A DNA stretch of 13,016 bases from JACVRM01 sp036824245. GTDB taxonomy: Bacteria; Actinomycetota; Thermoleophilia; Gaiellales; Gaiellaceae. Within the stretch, counting starts at the first letter, position 1, and each line of letters opens with the position of its first letter. A model generated the notes under the pieces. It had not been told where the DNA came from and did no database searches. It was given only the letters and a program-made list of their open reading frames with translations. Positions 1-7,191 of the stretch are shown one piece after another. Both the position numbers and the translations under genes were made by a program. The stretch covers positions 1 to 13,016 of the forward strand of contig DAITAO010000088.1 in the NCBI GenBank assembly GCA_036824245.1, given 5' to 3'.

Positions 1-725
1 GGGTGCTTGGCCAGCTGGGCCTTGACGATCGAGACGGCCTGCGCCGGCTCGTCGGAGGACGCGGGCAGCAACTGCGATGCGCCGACCATGCCGGCGGCGA
101 ACGCGGCCAGAACGGCGATGGTGAGACCGACCCTGCGGCCCCACACGCCCACGGCGCTATGTGTCCCGCGCTCGAGTGGCGGAGGCGGAGGCGAAAGCGG
201 GGCGGCCACGGCGGTGCGCTCGTCCCTGTACAGGTCGGCGAAGGCCTGGGGCGCGTCGGGCTCGAGCTCCGCGTCTGCCTCGGCGACAGGCGCGGCTCCG
301 TTTTGTTCGGTCGGGCCCACGTCCACGGCGGCGCGCGCTTCGGCGATCACCTCGGCGGGAACGGGCGCGACCTCGGAGAGCAGGGGAGCGGCAGCCTCGG
401 GAATCGGCTCGCGGTCCGGTGGCGCCGCTAGGGTGGCTTCGCGGACCGTTTCGGCGCCGTTCGTGTCCACGTCGACGGGAGCAAGCGGCGCAGCAGCCTC
501 CGAGTGCACCTGCGGGTGGGTGGTCTGGTTCTGGTGGCGGCGAGCCATCGAGACGCTCTTCGTCCAGTCGAGGACGCGCAGGTTGATGCCGAAGGAGCGC
601 CGGGAGACGCGCAGCTCGAGCTTCAGCTTCTCGGTGTCGGGTGTCGCCGGCGCCTCCCCGTCGCCGTCGGTCGGAGACGAACCGCCGGGGCCAAGCCGCG
701 TCTCCTCGAGCCACGGCGGTCTCAT
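1..725 (-). CDS. Single-pass membrane protein with Ala/Pro/Glu-rich cytoplasmic region (partial, unknown function)
   Basis: An uninterrupted minus-strand frame runs from an ATG at 725 off the left edge, giving about 241 visible residues with no stop, so the C-terminus is missing. An in-frame ATG at 749 would add eight residues. I prefer 725 because a weak GGTGG lies about 6 bases upstream. Residues 1-60 are mixed and basic near the end (LKLELRVSRRSFGINLRVLD). Residues 65-190 are low complexity, dominated by Ala, Pro, Glu and Val, with a run of prolines just before the membrane. One clear hydrophobic segment spans residues 199-221 (starting VGLTIAVLAAF), followed by a short outward-facing stretch. 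There is no signal peptide, so the long N-terminal part is probably cytoplasmic and the truncated part extracellular. I do not recognise the family. Overlapping plus-strand frames look like composition-driven shadows. The gene diverges from gabT. Confidence 0.6.
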   Translation of the reverse strand, partial: MRPPWLEETRLGPGGSSPTDGDGEAPATPDTEKLKLELRVSRRSFGINLRVLDWTKSVSMARRHQNQTTHPQVHSEAAAPLAPVDVDTNGAETVREATLAAPPDREPIPEAAAPLLSEVAPVPAEVIAEARAAVDVGPTEQNGAAPVAEADAELEPDAPQAFADLYRDERTAVAAPLSPPPPPLERGTHSAVGVWGRRVGLTIAVLAAFAAGMVGASQLLPASSDEPAQAVSIVKAQLAKH

Positions 726-833
726 GGGCAGCCACCGGGCACGGGGCATGATGTGGGGCGCATCATTGCTCCAACACTTAAGCACGTCTCGGGGCGGGAG
801 CGAGCGAAAAACGCCGTGGGTCTGAGAGCGCCT

Positions 834-888
834 GTATGCGGCCTATGCAGCTATGCATACCGGCCGCTCACTGCGCTATCTTCTGGCC
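834..888 (+). promoter_or_regulatory. Putative gabT promoter with TATGC repeats in divergent intergenic region
   Basis: The roughly 160-bp space between the divergent genes contains TATGC three times, at 835-839, 844-848 and 852-856. Two of these are the larger direct repeat CTATGCA (843-849 and 851-857). GTATGC (834-839) and GCATAC (855-860) form an inverted pair, and 852-859 is the palindrome TATGCATA. A -10-like TATCTT sits at 877-882, six bases before the GTG at 889, which would place the transcript start at or next to the start codon. No good -35 box is visible, and the repeats fall where one would lie. That fits a regulator-dependent promoter. This is inference from spacing only. Bases 726-833 show nothing else I can support. 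Confidence 0.35.
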
Positions 889-2250
889 GTGGCGACCACG
901 CGCACCATCGAGCTGCGGACCGAGATTCCTGGTCCCCGCTCGCGGGACATTCTCGAGCGCAAGGCGCGTGTGGTTGCCGAGCCGCTCTCGGTCTATTTGC
1001 CCATGGTGATTGCCGAGGGCCGGGGCGCCACGCTCACCGACGTGGACGGGAACACGTTCATCGACTTCACCGGCGGTATCGGTTGCCTGAACGTCGGCCA
1101 CTCGCACCCGGACGTCGTCGCGGCCGCACAGGAGCAGCTCGGGCGCTTCAGCCACACCGACTTCACCATCGTGCCTTACGAGGTCTACGTTCAGCTGGCG
1201 GAACGCCTCTGCGCGCTTGCGCCCATCTCCTCGCCGGCCAAGGCCGCCTTCTTCAACGCCGGCACGGAAGCGGTCGAGAACGCGATCAAGTTCGCGCGCT
1301 CCTATACGAAGCGCCCGGCCGTCATTGCGTTCGAGGGCGGATTCCACGGCCGCACCTTGCTTTCGCTCAGCCTCACATCGAAGACGCATCCGTACAAGGC
1401 CGGCCTGGGGCCGTTCGCGCCGGAGGTTTACCGAGTGCCGTTTGCGCAGGACTACCGCGGCCCCGACGCGCGAACCGCGCTGGACGCGCTGGAGCGCGCG
1501 CTCGTGACGCAGGTGGCCGCCGAGTCGGTCGCCGCCCTCGTGATCGAGCCGGTTCAGGGAGAGGGCGGCTTCGTAACCGCGCCGCGTCCGTTCATGGAGG
1601 GTGTCCGCCGCATCTGCGACCAGTACGGCATCGTCATGGTCGTCGACGAGGTGCAGACCGGCTTCGGCCGCACAGGCCGGCTTTGGTCGATCGAGCACTA
1701 CGGGGTCGAGCCCGACCTGATGACGCTGGCCAAGTCCATTGCGGCGGGCCTGCCGCTCTCGGCGGTGATCGGGCGTGCGGAGATCATGGACGCACCCGGC
1801 GACTCGGCGATCGGCGGCACCTACGTCGGCAACCCGGTGGCCCAGGCTGCCGCACTCGCGGTGCTCGACGTGATCGAGGACGAAGGGCTTGTTCAGCGCG
1901 CGAGCGAGATCGGCGAGGCGATCCGGGCTCGCATGCTGCGGTGGCAGGAGGGGTACCGCGAGATCGGCGACGTGCGGGGTCTCGGCTGCATGCTCGCCAT
2001 CGAGCTGGTGCGAGACCGCGACTCGAAGGAGCCTGCACCGGAACTTGCCTCGGCGATCGTGGAGGCCGCTGCTACGCACGGGCTGCTGCTGCTCAAGTCG
2101 GGCATCTACTCGAACTGCATCCGCGTGCTCGTGCCGCTGGTGATCTCGGACGCAGAGTTGGACGAGGCGCTCGCAGTCTGGGAGGAGGCGCTCGGGACAG
2201 CCCTAGGCGGCACAGGCATCGACGCGGAGGCTGCAGGCGCCCCGTCGTAG
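889..2250 (+). CDS. gabT: 4-aminobutyrate aminotransferase (class III PLP aminotransferase)
   Basis: This is a cytoplasmic PLP enzyme that most likely moves the amino group of 4-aminobutyrate (or a related omega-amino acid) to 2-oxoglutarate, giving succinic semialdehyde and glutamate. The 453-residue product has the usual length and all class III landmarks: FHGRT with Arg155, the family's carboxylate-binding arginine; IEPVQGEGG with Glu220; the cofactor aspartate Asp253 in VVDEVQTGFGR; and the Schiff-base lysine Lys282 in AKSIAAGLPLS. The N-terminal IELRTEIPGPRS is typical of GabT-type members. I chose GTG 889 because this conserved N-terminus begins there. An ATG at 853 would add 12 unlikely residues (MHTGRSLRYLLA). 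Neither start has a Shine-Dalgarno, and a TATCTT six bases before 889 suggests a leaderless message. No succinic semialdehyde dehydrogenase lies beside it, so substrate preference within class III remains open. Confidence 0.88.
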   Translation: MATTRTIELRTEIPGPRSRDILERKARVVAEPLSVYLPMVIAEGRGATLTDVDGNTFIDFTGGIGCLNVGHSHPDVVAAAQEQLGRFSHTDFTIVPYEVYVQLAERLCALAPISSPAKAAFFNAGTEAVENAIKFARSYTKRPAVIAFEGGFHGRTLLSLSLTSKTHPYKAGLGPFAPEVYRVPFAQDYRGPDARTALDALERALVTQVAAESVAALVIEPVQGEGGFVTAPRPFMEGVRRICDQYGIVMVVDEVQTGFGRTGRLWSIEHYGVEPDLMTLAKSIAAGLPLSAVIGRAEIMDAPGDSAIGGTYVGNPVAQAAALAVLDVIEDEGLVQRASEIGEAIRARMLRWQEGYREIGDVRGLGCMLAIELVRDRDSKEPAPELASAIVEAAATHGLLLLKSGIYSNCIRVLVPLVISDAELDEALAVWEEALGTALGGTGIDAEAAGAPS

Positions 2251-2272
2251 CGCGAGTGCAAGGGAGGGGCAA

Positions 2273-2289
2273 GGGAACCGAAGGTTCCC
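2273..2289 (+). terminator. Hairpin 22 bp after gabT, possible terminator
   Basis: A perfect 7-bp inverted repeat, GGGAACC / GGTTCCC, is separated by the three bases GAA and lies just after the gabT stop. No T-run follows, so it is not a classical intrinsic terminator. It could end or stabilise the 3' end of the gabT message. Confidence 0.35.
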
Positions 2290-2329
2290 ATCAGCCGCCG
2301 TCGGTGAGACCGCGCGAAGAGCGGCCGGA

Positions 2330-2346
2330 GCCCGGCTCTGCCGGGC
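2330..2346 (+). repeat. GC-rich hairpin in gabT-kinase intergenic region
   Basis: GCCCGG (2330-2335) and CCGGGC (2341-2346) form a perfect 6-bp stem around CTCTG. No T-run follows. It may act with the hairpin at 2273 as a weak tandem terminator. The rest of 2251-2418 shows two CTTCGAA copies (2374-2380 and 2412-2418) and no reading frame I would call a gene. Confidence 0.3.
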
Positions 2347-2418
2347 GGGAGGCCACCGAAACGATTAGGCAACCTTCGAATAGCTACCGCGAGCCGCCGG
2401 CTCCTGAAACGCTTCGAA

Positions 2419-2487
2419 GTGAGCCTCCATTCGCAAGGAGGGGGCTCACGGGGGAACCAGGGGTTTCCCCGTGCTTTCCCCCGTGAG
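2419..2487 (+). promoter_or_regulatory. Mutually exclusive hairpins upstream of the Ser/Thr kinase gene
   Basis: Three stems share strands. Stem A pairs GTGAGCC (2419-2425) with GGCTCAC (2443-2449), continued by TCC/GGA across a bulge. It encloses AAGGAGG (2435-2441). Stem B is a perfect 12-bp pair, CTCACGGGGGAA (2445-2456) with TTCCCCCGTGAG (2476-2487). Stem C pairs CACGGGG (2447-2453) with CCCCGTG (2467-2473). A, B and C cannot form together because all use part of 2445-2453. The 3' arms of B and C are near-copies of each other (TTTCCCC(C)GTG at 2464-2473 and 2475-2485), and each ends in a GTG in frame with the kinase. The element could be an attenuator, a structured leader, a terminator, or a DNA operator. 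The sequence alone does not decide between these. Confidence 0.4.
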
Positions 2488-2503
2488 AACTAACCTCCGA
2501 TCC

Positions 2504-3955
2504 GTGGCCGGGGACCTGATTGCCGGGCGGTACGAGGTCGAGGCGCTTGTCGGCTCGGGGGGGATGGCGAGCGTCTACCGGGCGCACGATCGCCTGCTCG
2601 AGCGCAGGGTGGCGCTGAAGATCCTCCATGATCAATTCGCGCGCAACGAGGATGCGGTCGCGCGCTTCCGGCGCGAGGCGCGGGCGGTTGCCCAGCTCAC
2701 CCATCCGAACATCGTGACCGTCATCGACCGCGGCGAGGACGACGGCCGCCCGTTCATCGTGTTCGAGTACGTGGACGGCGTGAACCTCAAGCAGGTGCTC
2801 GAGCGCGACGGGGCCCTGCCGGTCGCAACTGTGCTCGATCTGGCGGTTCAGGTGGCTCGCGCCCTGGAGGCGGCGCACCAGCGCGGTGTAGTGCACAGGG
2901 ACGTCAAGCCGCAGAACGTGCTGATCGGCGACGAGGGTCCTCCCAAAGTGACGGACTTCGGCATCGCACGGGCACGCGGCGTCGACGGACTGACTCTGAC
3001 GGGCACGGTCATGGGTACCGGCGACTACATGCCTCCGGAGCAGGCGCGCGGCGAGCCTGCCGGGGAGGCCGGAGACGTCTACTCGCTGGGCGCAATGCTC
3101 TACGAGCTGCTGACCGGAGAGGTGCCTTACGAGGGCGAGAACCCCGTGGCGGTGGCGATGCGCCACGTGCGAGACCCGGTGCCGAGCGTGGCGGCGCGCC
3201 GCCCTGACGTGCCGCCGCGGCTGGACGCGCTCGTTCGGAGAGCGCTGGCCAAGGAGCCCGAGCAGCGCTTCGGGTCGATGAGCGAGGTCATCGCCGAGCT
3301 GGAAGCGTGCCGCCCCGGGACGCCGCTCCGCGAGGACTCAGAGATCACGCTGACCATCGCGTCACCGGTGCCGGCCGCCCCTCCGGCGCCTCGCCGGGGG
3401 CGTCGTACTTTGCGCGGGGTGGCTCTGTCGCTGGCGGTGCTGGTGATCGTGGCGGCCGCCGCCGTGGGCGCGTACGTCCTCGCGCGCGGCCTGGGCTCGG
3501 GAGGGACGGACGGTGGCGAGGCGGCGGGCGTTGCCACAGCCGTTCGCCTCCTGGGCGTCGGCGCCTACGACCCCGACGGCGACGCCGGCGAGCACGATGA
3601 CCAGGCTCCGGACGCGGTGGACGGCGATCCTGCGTCGTACTGGCGCACAGAGACGTACCAGTCCTCTCTGGCCGAGCTCGACAAGAGTGGCGTTGGCGTC
3701 GTGCTCGACGCCCGTCAGCGCGCAGGGGACATCTCGCAGGTCTCGGTCGTCACCGACACGCCCGGCTTCGCTGCCGAGATCCGGTCGGGAGGCTCACCCG
3801 GAGGTCCATTCCGCTCCGTCTCCGGTAACCAAGAGGTGGCGGGATCGACGACCTTCCGGCTCGACGGCGATCCCGGGCGCTACCTGGTCGTCTGGATCAC
3901 CGACCTGGGCGAGAATGCGTCCGCACACGTCAACGAGGTACGGGCGCGGCGCTAG
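2504..3955 (+). CDS. Transmembrane Ser/Thr protein kinase with extracellular discoidin-like domain
   Basis: This is a Hanks-type kinase that phosphorylates Ser/Thr on cytoplasmic proteins in response to an outside signal. Numbering starts at GTG 2504. The kinase domain spans about residues 10-270: glycine loop VGSGGMASV, ATP-binding Lys39 in VALK, catalytic HRDVKPQN with Asp133, metal-binding Asp151 in DFG, and PPEQARG in the APE position. A Pro-rich, Arg-rich linker leads to one membrane helix at about 307-329. The outer region, about 345-483, has DPDGDAGEHDDQAPDAVDGD then SYWRTETYQ and a beta-rich remainder. This pattern resembles F5/8 type C (galactose-binding-like) domains such as the one on actinobacterial MviN. 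There are no PASTA repeats. GTG codons at 2471 and 2483 are alternative in-frame starts. I prefer 2504 for the conserved G-x-x-I-x-G-R-Y spacing and a TAACCT seven bases before it. The cyclase gene follows after 32 bp. Confidence 0.88.
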   Translation: MAGDLIAGRYEVEALVGSGGMASVYRAHDRLLERRVALKILHDQFARNEDAVARFRREARAVAQLTHPNIVTVIDRGEDDGRPFIVFEYVDGVNLKQVLERDGALPVATVLDLAVQVARALEAAHQRGVVHRDVKPQNVLIGDEGPPKVTDFGIARARGVDGLTLTGTVMGTGDYMPPEQARGEPAGEAGDVYSLGAMLYELLTGEVPYEGENPVAVAMRHVRDPVPSVAARRPDVPPRLDALVRRALAKEPEQRFGSMSEVIAELEACRPGTPLREDSEITLTIASPVPAAPPAPRRGRRTLRGVALSLAVLVIVAAAAVGAYVLARGLGSGGTDGGEAAGVATAVRLLGVGAYDPDGDAGEHDDQAPDAVDGDPASYWRTETYQSSLAELDKSGVGVVLDARQRAGDISQVSVVTDTPGFAAEIRSGGSPGGPFRSVSGNQEVAGSTTFRLDGDPGRYLVVWITDLGENASAHVNEVRARR

Positions 3956-3975
3956 CCGGCGGCGTCCTGCTGGGC

Positions 3976-3987
3976 GACAATCCCGCC
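3976..3987 (+). promoter_or_regulatory. Possible -10 element for the cyclase gene
   Basis: GACAAT at 3976-3981 lies six bases before the GTG at 3988, the same spacing as TATCTT before gabT. It lies inside the 32-bp gap after the kinase gene, and no Shine-Dalgarno is visible. This fits a leaderless secondary transcript. Co-transcription with the kinase is equally possible. Confidence 0.25.
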
Positions 3988-6900
3988 GTGTCCCATTGCG
4001 CACATTGCGGCGCCGAGCTGCCTGAAGGGGCGCGCTTCTGCCCTGCGTGTGGCGCGACGACCGAGCCTGCTCGGCCGACGGAGGAGCGGAAGCTCGCAAC
4101 GGTTCTCTTCGCCGACCTGGTCGGGTCGACCGAGCTCGCGTCGGGGCAGGACCCGGAGCGCACGCGCGCGGTGCTCGACCGCTTCTACGACGCGATGGCC
4201 GAGGAGGTGGCCCTCGCCGGAGGCACGCTCGAGAAGTTCGCCGGAGACGCGGTCATGGCTTCGTTCGGCGCGCCTGCCGCGCTCGAAGACCACGCCGAGC
4301 GGGCGTTACACGCTGCCCTGGCCATGCAGCGACGGCTGACCGACCTCTTCGAAGGGGCGCTAGGCCTTCGCATCGGCGTCAACACGGGCGACGTGATCGT
4401 CGGACGGCCGCGCGAGGGCAGCTCGTTCGTAAGCGGCGACGCCGTGAACGTAGCTGCACGCCTTGAGCAGGCGGCCGCGCCGGGCGAGATCCTCGCGGGC
4501 GAGCGCACAGCGGCTGCGGTGGGCGGGGCGTTCGAGCTCGGCGCCGGGCGAGCGGTCGAGGCAAAGGGGAAGGAGGGCGGCGTCGGGTGTCGTCCGGTGC
4601 TCCGCGCGCTCTCGCTGATGCGGCCACGAGGCGGGGCTGGCCTGGGCGCTGCCTTCGTCGGCCGTGAGCGTGAGCTCGAGCTGCTCGAGGCGACCTACCG
4701 CCGGGCTGTCGAGCAGGGCGAGCCCCACATGGTCACGATCATGGGAGACAGCGGAGTCGGCAAGACCAGGCTCGTGCGCGAGCTCTGGCACTCGCTGGCC
4801 GACGAGTCGCCGGCGCCCCTGCGGCGCGCGGGACGCTGCATGCCCTACGGGCGCGGCATCACGTACTGGCCGCTCGCGGAGATGCTCAAGGAGCACCTGG
4901 GCATCCTCGAGAGCGACCCTCCCGAGCGCGTGCTCCGCCTCCTCGCCGGCCGTGAGGCCCTGGCCGCGCCTCTCGGGATCGAGGACGAGCGGGACAGCCA
5001 TCCGCTCCAGGCGCGAGAGCGTCTGCACGAGGGATGGGTCGGGTTCCTGGGGGAGCTGGCGGCCGACCACGCCGTCGTCTTGGTCGAGGACCTGCACTGG
5101 GCCGAGGACGATCTCCTGGAGCTTCTGGAGCGGTTTCTGCACGAGGTGCGCGGGCCGCTGCTGCTGCTCGGCACCGCGCGTCCCGAGCTGCTCGACCGGC
5201 GGCCGGCGTGGGGAGCGGGCCGTCGCAACACGTCGCTCGTCTGGCTCGAGCCCCTTTCCGACGGCGACACCGAGCGCATGCTCGCCGAGTTGCTGGCAGC
5301 CGAGCTGCCGGTGGAACTGCGGTCGCTGGTAGTCGATCGAGCCGAGGGAAATCCCTTCTACGTCGAGGAAGTGGTCGCGACGCTCGTCGATCGCGGAGTA
5401 CTCACGCGGCGCAACGGCGGCTGGGTGCTCGGCGATCTTCCCGAGGGGTTCGCGGTGCCGGACTCGGTGCACGCGCTCGTGGCGGCGCGAATTGACCTGC
5501 TTCCGGCCGATGCGAAGAGTGCTTTGCAGGCCGCGGCGGTGATCGGGCGCGTCTTCTGGACTCGCCCGGTCAGCGCGCTCATCGGAGCGGAGCCTGACCT
5601 GGACCTCCTCGAAGAGCGCGACTTCGTGCGCCGCCGGCCGGGCTCCACCTTCGCCGGAGATCGCGAGTATGCCGTCAAGCACGCGGTTACACGCGAGGTC
5701 GCCTACGCGAGCGTTCCGAAGGCGCGTCGCGCCCGTCTGCACGCAGCCTGCGCCGACTGGCTGGAAGCGAACGCCGAGGCGCGAGACGAGCTGGCGCCGG
5801 TCCTCGCCCACCATTTCGCCGAGGCCGTCCGGCCCGAGGACGCCGATCTTGCCTGGCCGGAAGAGCACAGCGAGCTCGAACGCCTCCGCGGGAAAGCGGT
5901 GACCTGGCTGGGCCGCGCCGGACGGCTCGCGGTGGGACGCTGTGAGATCGTCGAGGGCGTCGCTCTCCTTCACCGTGCCCTCGAGCTCGAGTCGGACGAC
6001 CTGCGACGAGCCGAGCTCTGGCGCGAGATGGGCAGAGCGCATGCGTTCCAGTACGACGGGGCGGCATTCTGGAAGGCTATGGAGGAGGCGCTGGCGCTCG
6101 AGGAGCGGCCCGAGCACCGGGCCGAGATCTACAGCGAGCTGGCGCTCCACACGATCGTTCGTTCGGGCATGTGGAGGACCCTTCCCGACAGGGAACGAAT
6201 AGGGCGTTGGGTCGAGCAGGCTCTCGAGCTGGCCGGCCCCGAGAGCCCAGCCCGTGCGCGCGCTCTCATCGCCCGAGGGTACTTCGACAGGTCGACTGAG
6301 GCTGCCCGAGAGGGAAGCTCGCTGGCGGAGCGGATCGGTGATGCCGACCTGCGCTCGTATGCCTGGGATGCGTGGCGCCTCGCGCTTCGGACCGCCGGTG
6401 ACTACCGCGAGGCGCTCAACCTCGCGCAACGTCGGTTCGAGCTCCTGGACGAGATCCGGGATCCCGACCACGTGGTCGACATCTACGTGAGCATCTCGAA
6501 CTCGTGCGCCCAGCTCGGACGCTTCCGCGAAGCGCACCGCCTGGCAGTGCTCCACGACGAGGCGACTGCCAGTCTGACGCCACACCACCGCATGCACGGT
6601 GTCGCCGTCCTCGTCGAGCTGGAGACGATCATGGGTCGCTGGACGGCCGTCCGCGCCTTACAAGAGCGCGCCGCGCAAGCGGCGACTGACAACGTCGCCA
6701 CGCCGTGCGTTCGCAATGCGTCGGCGCAGCTGCTCTGCGCGGTCGCAAACGCGCAGCTGGGTCACGATGCGGAGGCCCGGCGCCTCGAGGAGCAGGCTGA
6801 CTCCGTCGGCATGAGCTGGCGGATACTCGACGTCGCGAAGCTGCGACTCGCCCTCGTCCGCGGTGACCTGGAGTTGGCCGAGCAACTACTCGTCGAGGAT

Positions 6901-7161
6901 CCCGAGGGATTCGACTGGTTCGGGCTCATCACGGGCGGCACGCGGCTCGACGCCCTTGCGGCGCTTCGGCGCCGCGACGACGTCGAGAAGGAAGCGCCCG
7001 ATTTCTTGCGCAGGGGCGCCTACCTCGAGCCCTTCGCCCTGCGGGCGCTCGGCGTCGTGCGAGACGACGACGAGCTGCTTCGCGGGGCACTGGAGCGCTT
7101 CGAGGCGATGGGCCTCGACTTCTATGCAGGAGAGACGCGCGACCTGCTCGCGGCCGGCTGA
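3988..7161 (+). CDS. Zinc-ribbon / class III nucleotidyl cyclase / AAA-type ATPase / helical-repeat protein
   Basis: This is a 1057-residue cytoplasmic signalling protein. A zinc ribbon opens it (Cys4, Cys7, Cys18, Cys21). The class III cyclase domain, about 32-200, carries metal-binding Asp43 (FADLVGST) and Asp87, Lys83 in EKFAGD as the purine-selecting lysine, and the transition-state pair Asn154 and Arg158 (NVAARLE). An ATPase begins near 221 (FVGREREL), with Walker A GDSGVGKT (253-260) and Walker B VVLVEDLHW (363-371), as in MalT/STAND-like modules. From about 600 to the end it is Ala/Leu/Glu-rich and helical, probably TPR-like. No LuxR-type HTH is seen at the C-terminus, so it is not obviously a transcription factor. 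Likely product: cAMP, controlled by ATP binding and partner proteins. Phe147 occupies the position seven before Asn154 where adenylate cyclases usually have Thr or Asp, so activity and base choice are uncertain. Confidence 0.87.
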   Translation: MSHCAHCGAELPEGARFCPACGATTEPARPTEERKLATVLFADLVGSTELASGQDPERTRAVLDRFYDAMAEEVALAGGTLEKFAGDAVMASFGAPAALEDHAERALHAALAMQRRLTDLFEGALGLRIGVNTGDVIVGRPREGSSFVSGDAVNVAARLEQAAAPGEILAGERTAAAVGGAFELGAGRAVEAKGKEGGVGCRPVLRALSLMRPRGGAGLGAAFVGRERELELLEATYRRAVEQGEPHMVTIMGDSGVGKTRLVRELWHSLADESPAPLRRAGRCMPYGRGITYWPLAEMLKEHLGILESDPPERVLRLLAGREALAAPLGIEDERDSHPLQARERLHEGWVGFLGELAADHAVVLVEDLHWAEDDLLELLERFLHEVRGPLLLLGTARPELLDRRPAWGAGRRNTSLVWLEPLSDGDTERMLAELLAAELPVELRSLVVDRAEGNPFYVEEVVATLVDRGVLTRRNGGWVLGDLPEGFAVPDSVHALVAARIDLLPADAKSALQAAAVIGRVFWTRPVSALIGAEPDLDLLEERDFVRRRPGSTFAGDREYAVKHAVTREVAYASVPKARRARLHAACADWLEANAEARDELAPVLAHHFAEAVRPEDADLAWPEEHSELERLRGKAVTWLGRAGRLAVGRCEIVEGVALLHRALELESDDLRRAELWREMGRAHAFQYDGAAFWKAMEEALALEERPEHRAEIYSELALHTIVRSGMWRTLPDRERIGRWVEQALELAGPESPARARALIARGYFDRSTEAAREGSSLAERIGDADLRSYAWDAWRLALRTAGDYREALNLAQRRFELLDEIRDPDHVVDIYVSISNSCAQLGRFREAHRLAVLHDEATASLTPHHRMHGVAVLVELETIMGRWTAVRALQERAAQAATDNVATPCVRNASAQLLCAVANAQLGHDAEARRLEEQADSVGMSWRILDVAKLRLALVRGDLELAEQLLVEDPEGFDWFGLITGGTRLDALAALRRRDDVEKEAPDFLRRGAYLEPFALRALGVVRDDDELLRGALERFEAMGLDFYAGETRDLLAAG

Positions 7162-7191
7162 TCCCACATCCGCCTGACCTATGAAGGCACG

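Noticed and set aside
7..825. 272-codon plus-strand frame at the left edge
   Set aside because: Ser/Ala/Gly-rich with no domain. The opposite strand gives a coherent protein with a membrane helix that is open to the edge.
868..2079. 403-codon antisense frame within gabT
   Set aside because: Composition-driven shadow with no motifs.
2273..2346. CRISPR-like or mobile-element repeats after gabT
   Set aside because: The short palindromes are all different, with no regular spacing and no flanking target duplication.
2435..2441. AAGGAGG as ribosome site for the kinase gene
   Set aside because: It is a strong match but lies 29 bases before the first candidate GTG (2471), too far for direct use. 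It is noted only as part of the hairpin element.
504..2486. 660-codon plus-strand frame overlapping gabT
   Set aside because: Arg/Gly/Ala-rich translation without domains. The gabT frame holds all catalytic residues.
4360..6597. 745-codon open frame antisense to the cyclase-ATPase gene
   Set aside because: Its product has no recognisable domain, while the plus frame has clear cyclase and ATPase motifs across the same bases. Long antisense frames are expected in GC-rich DNA.
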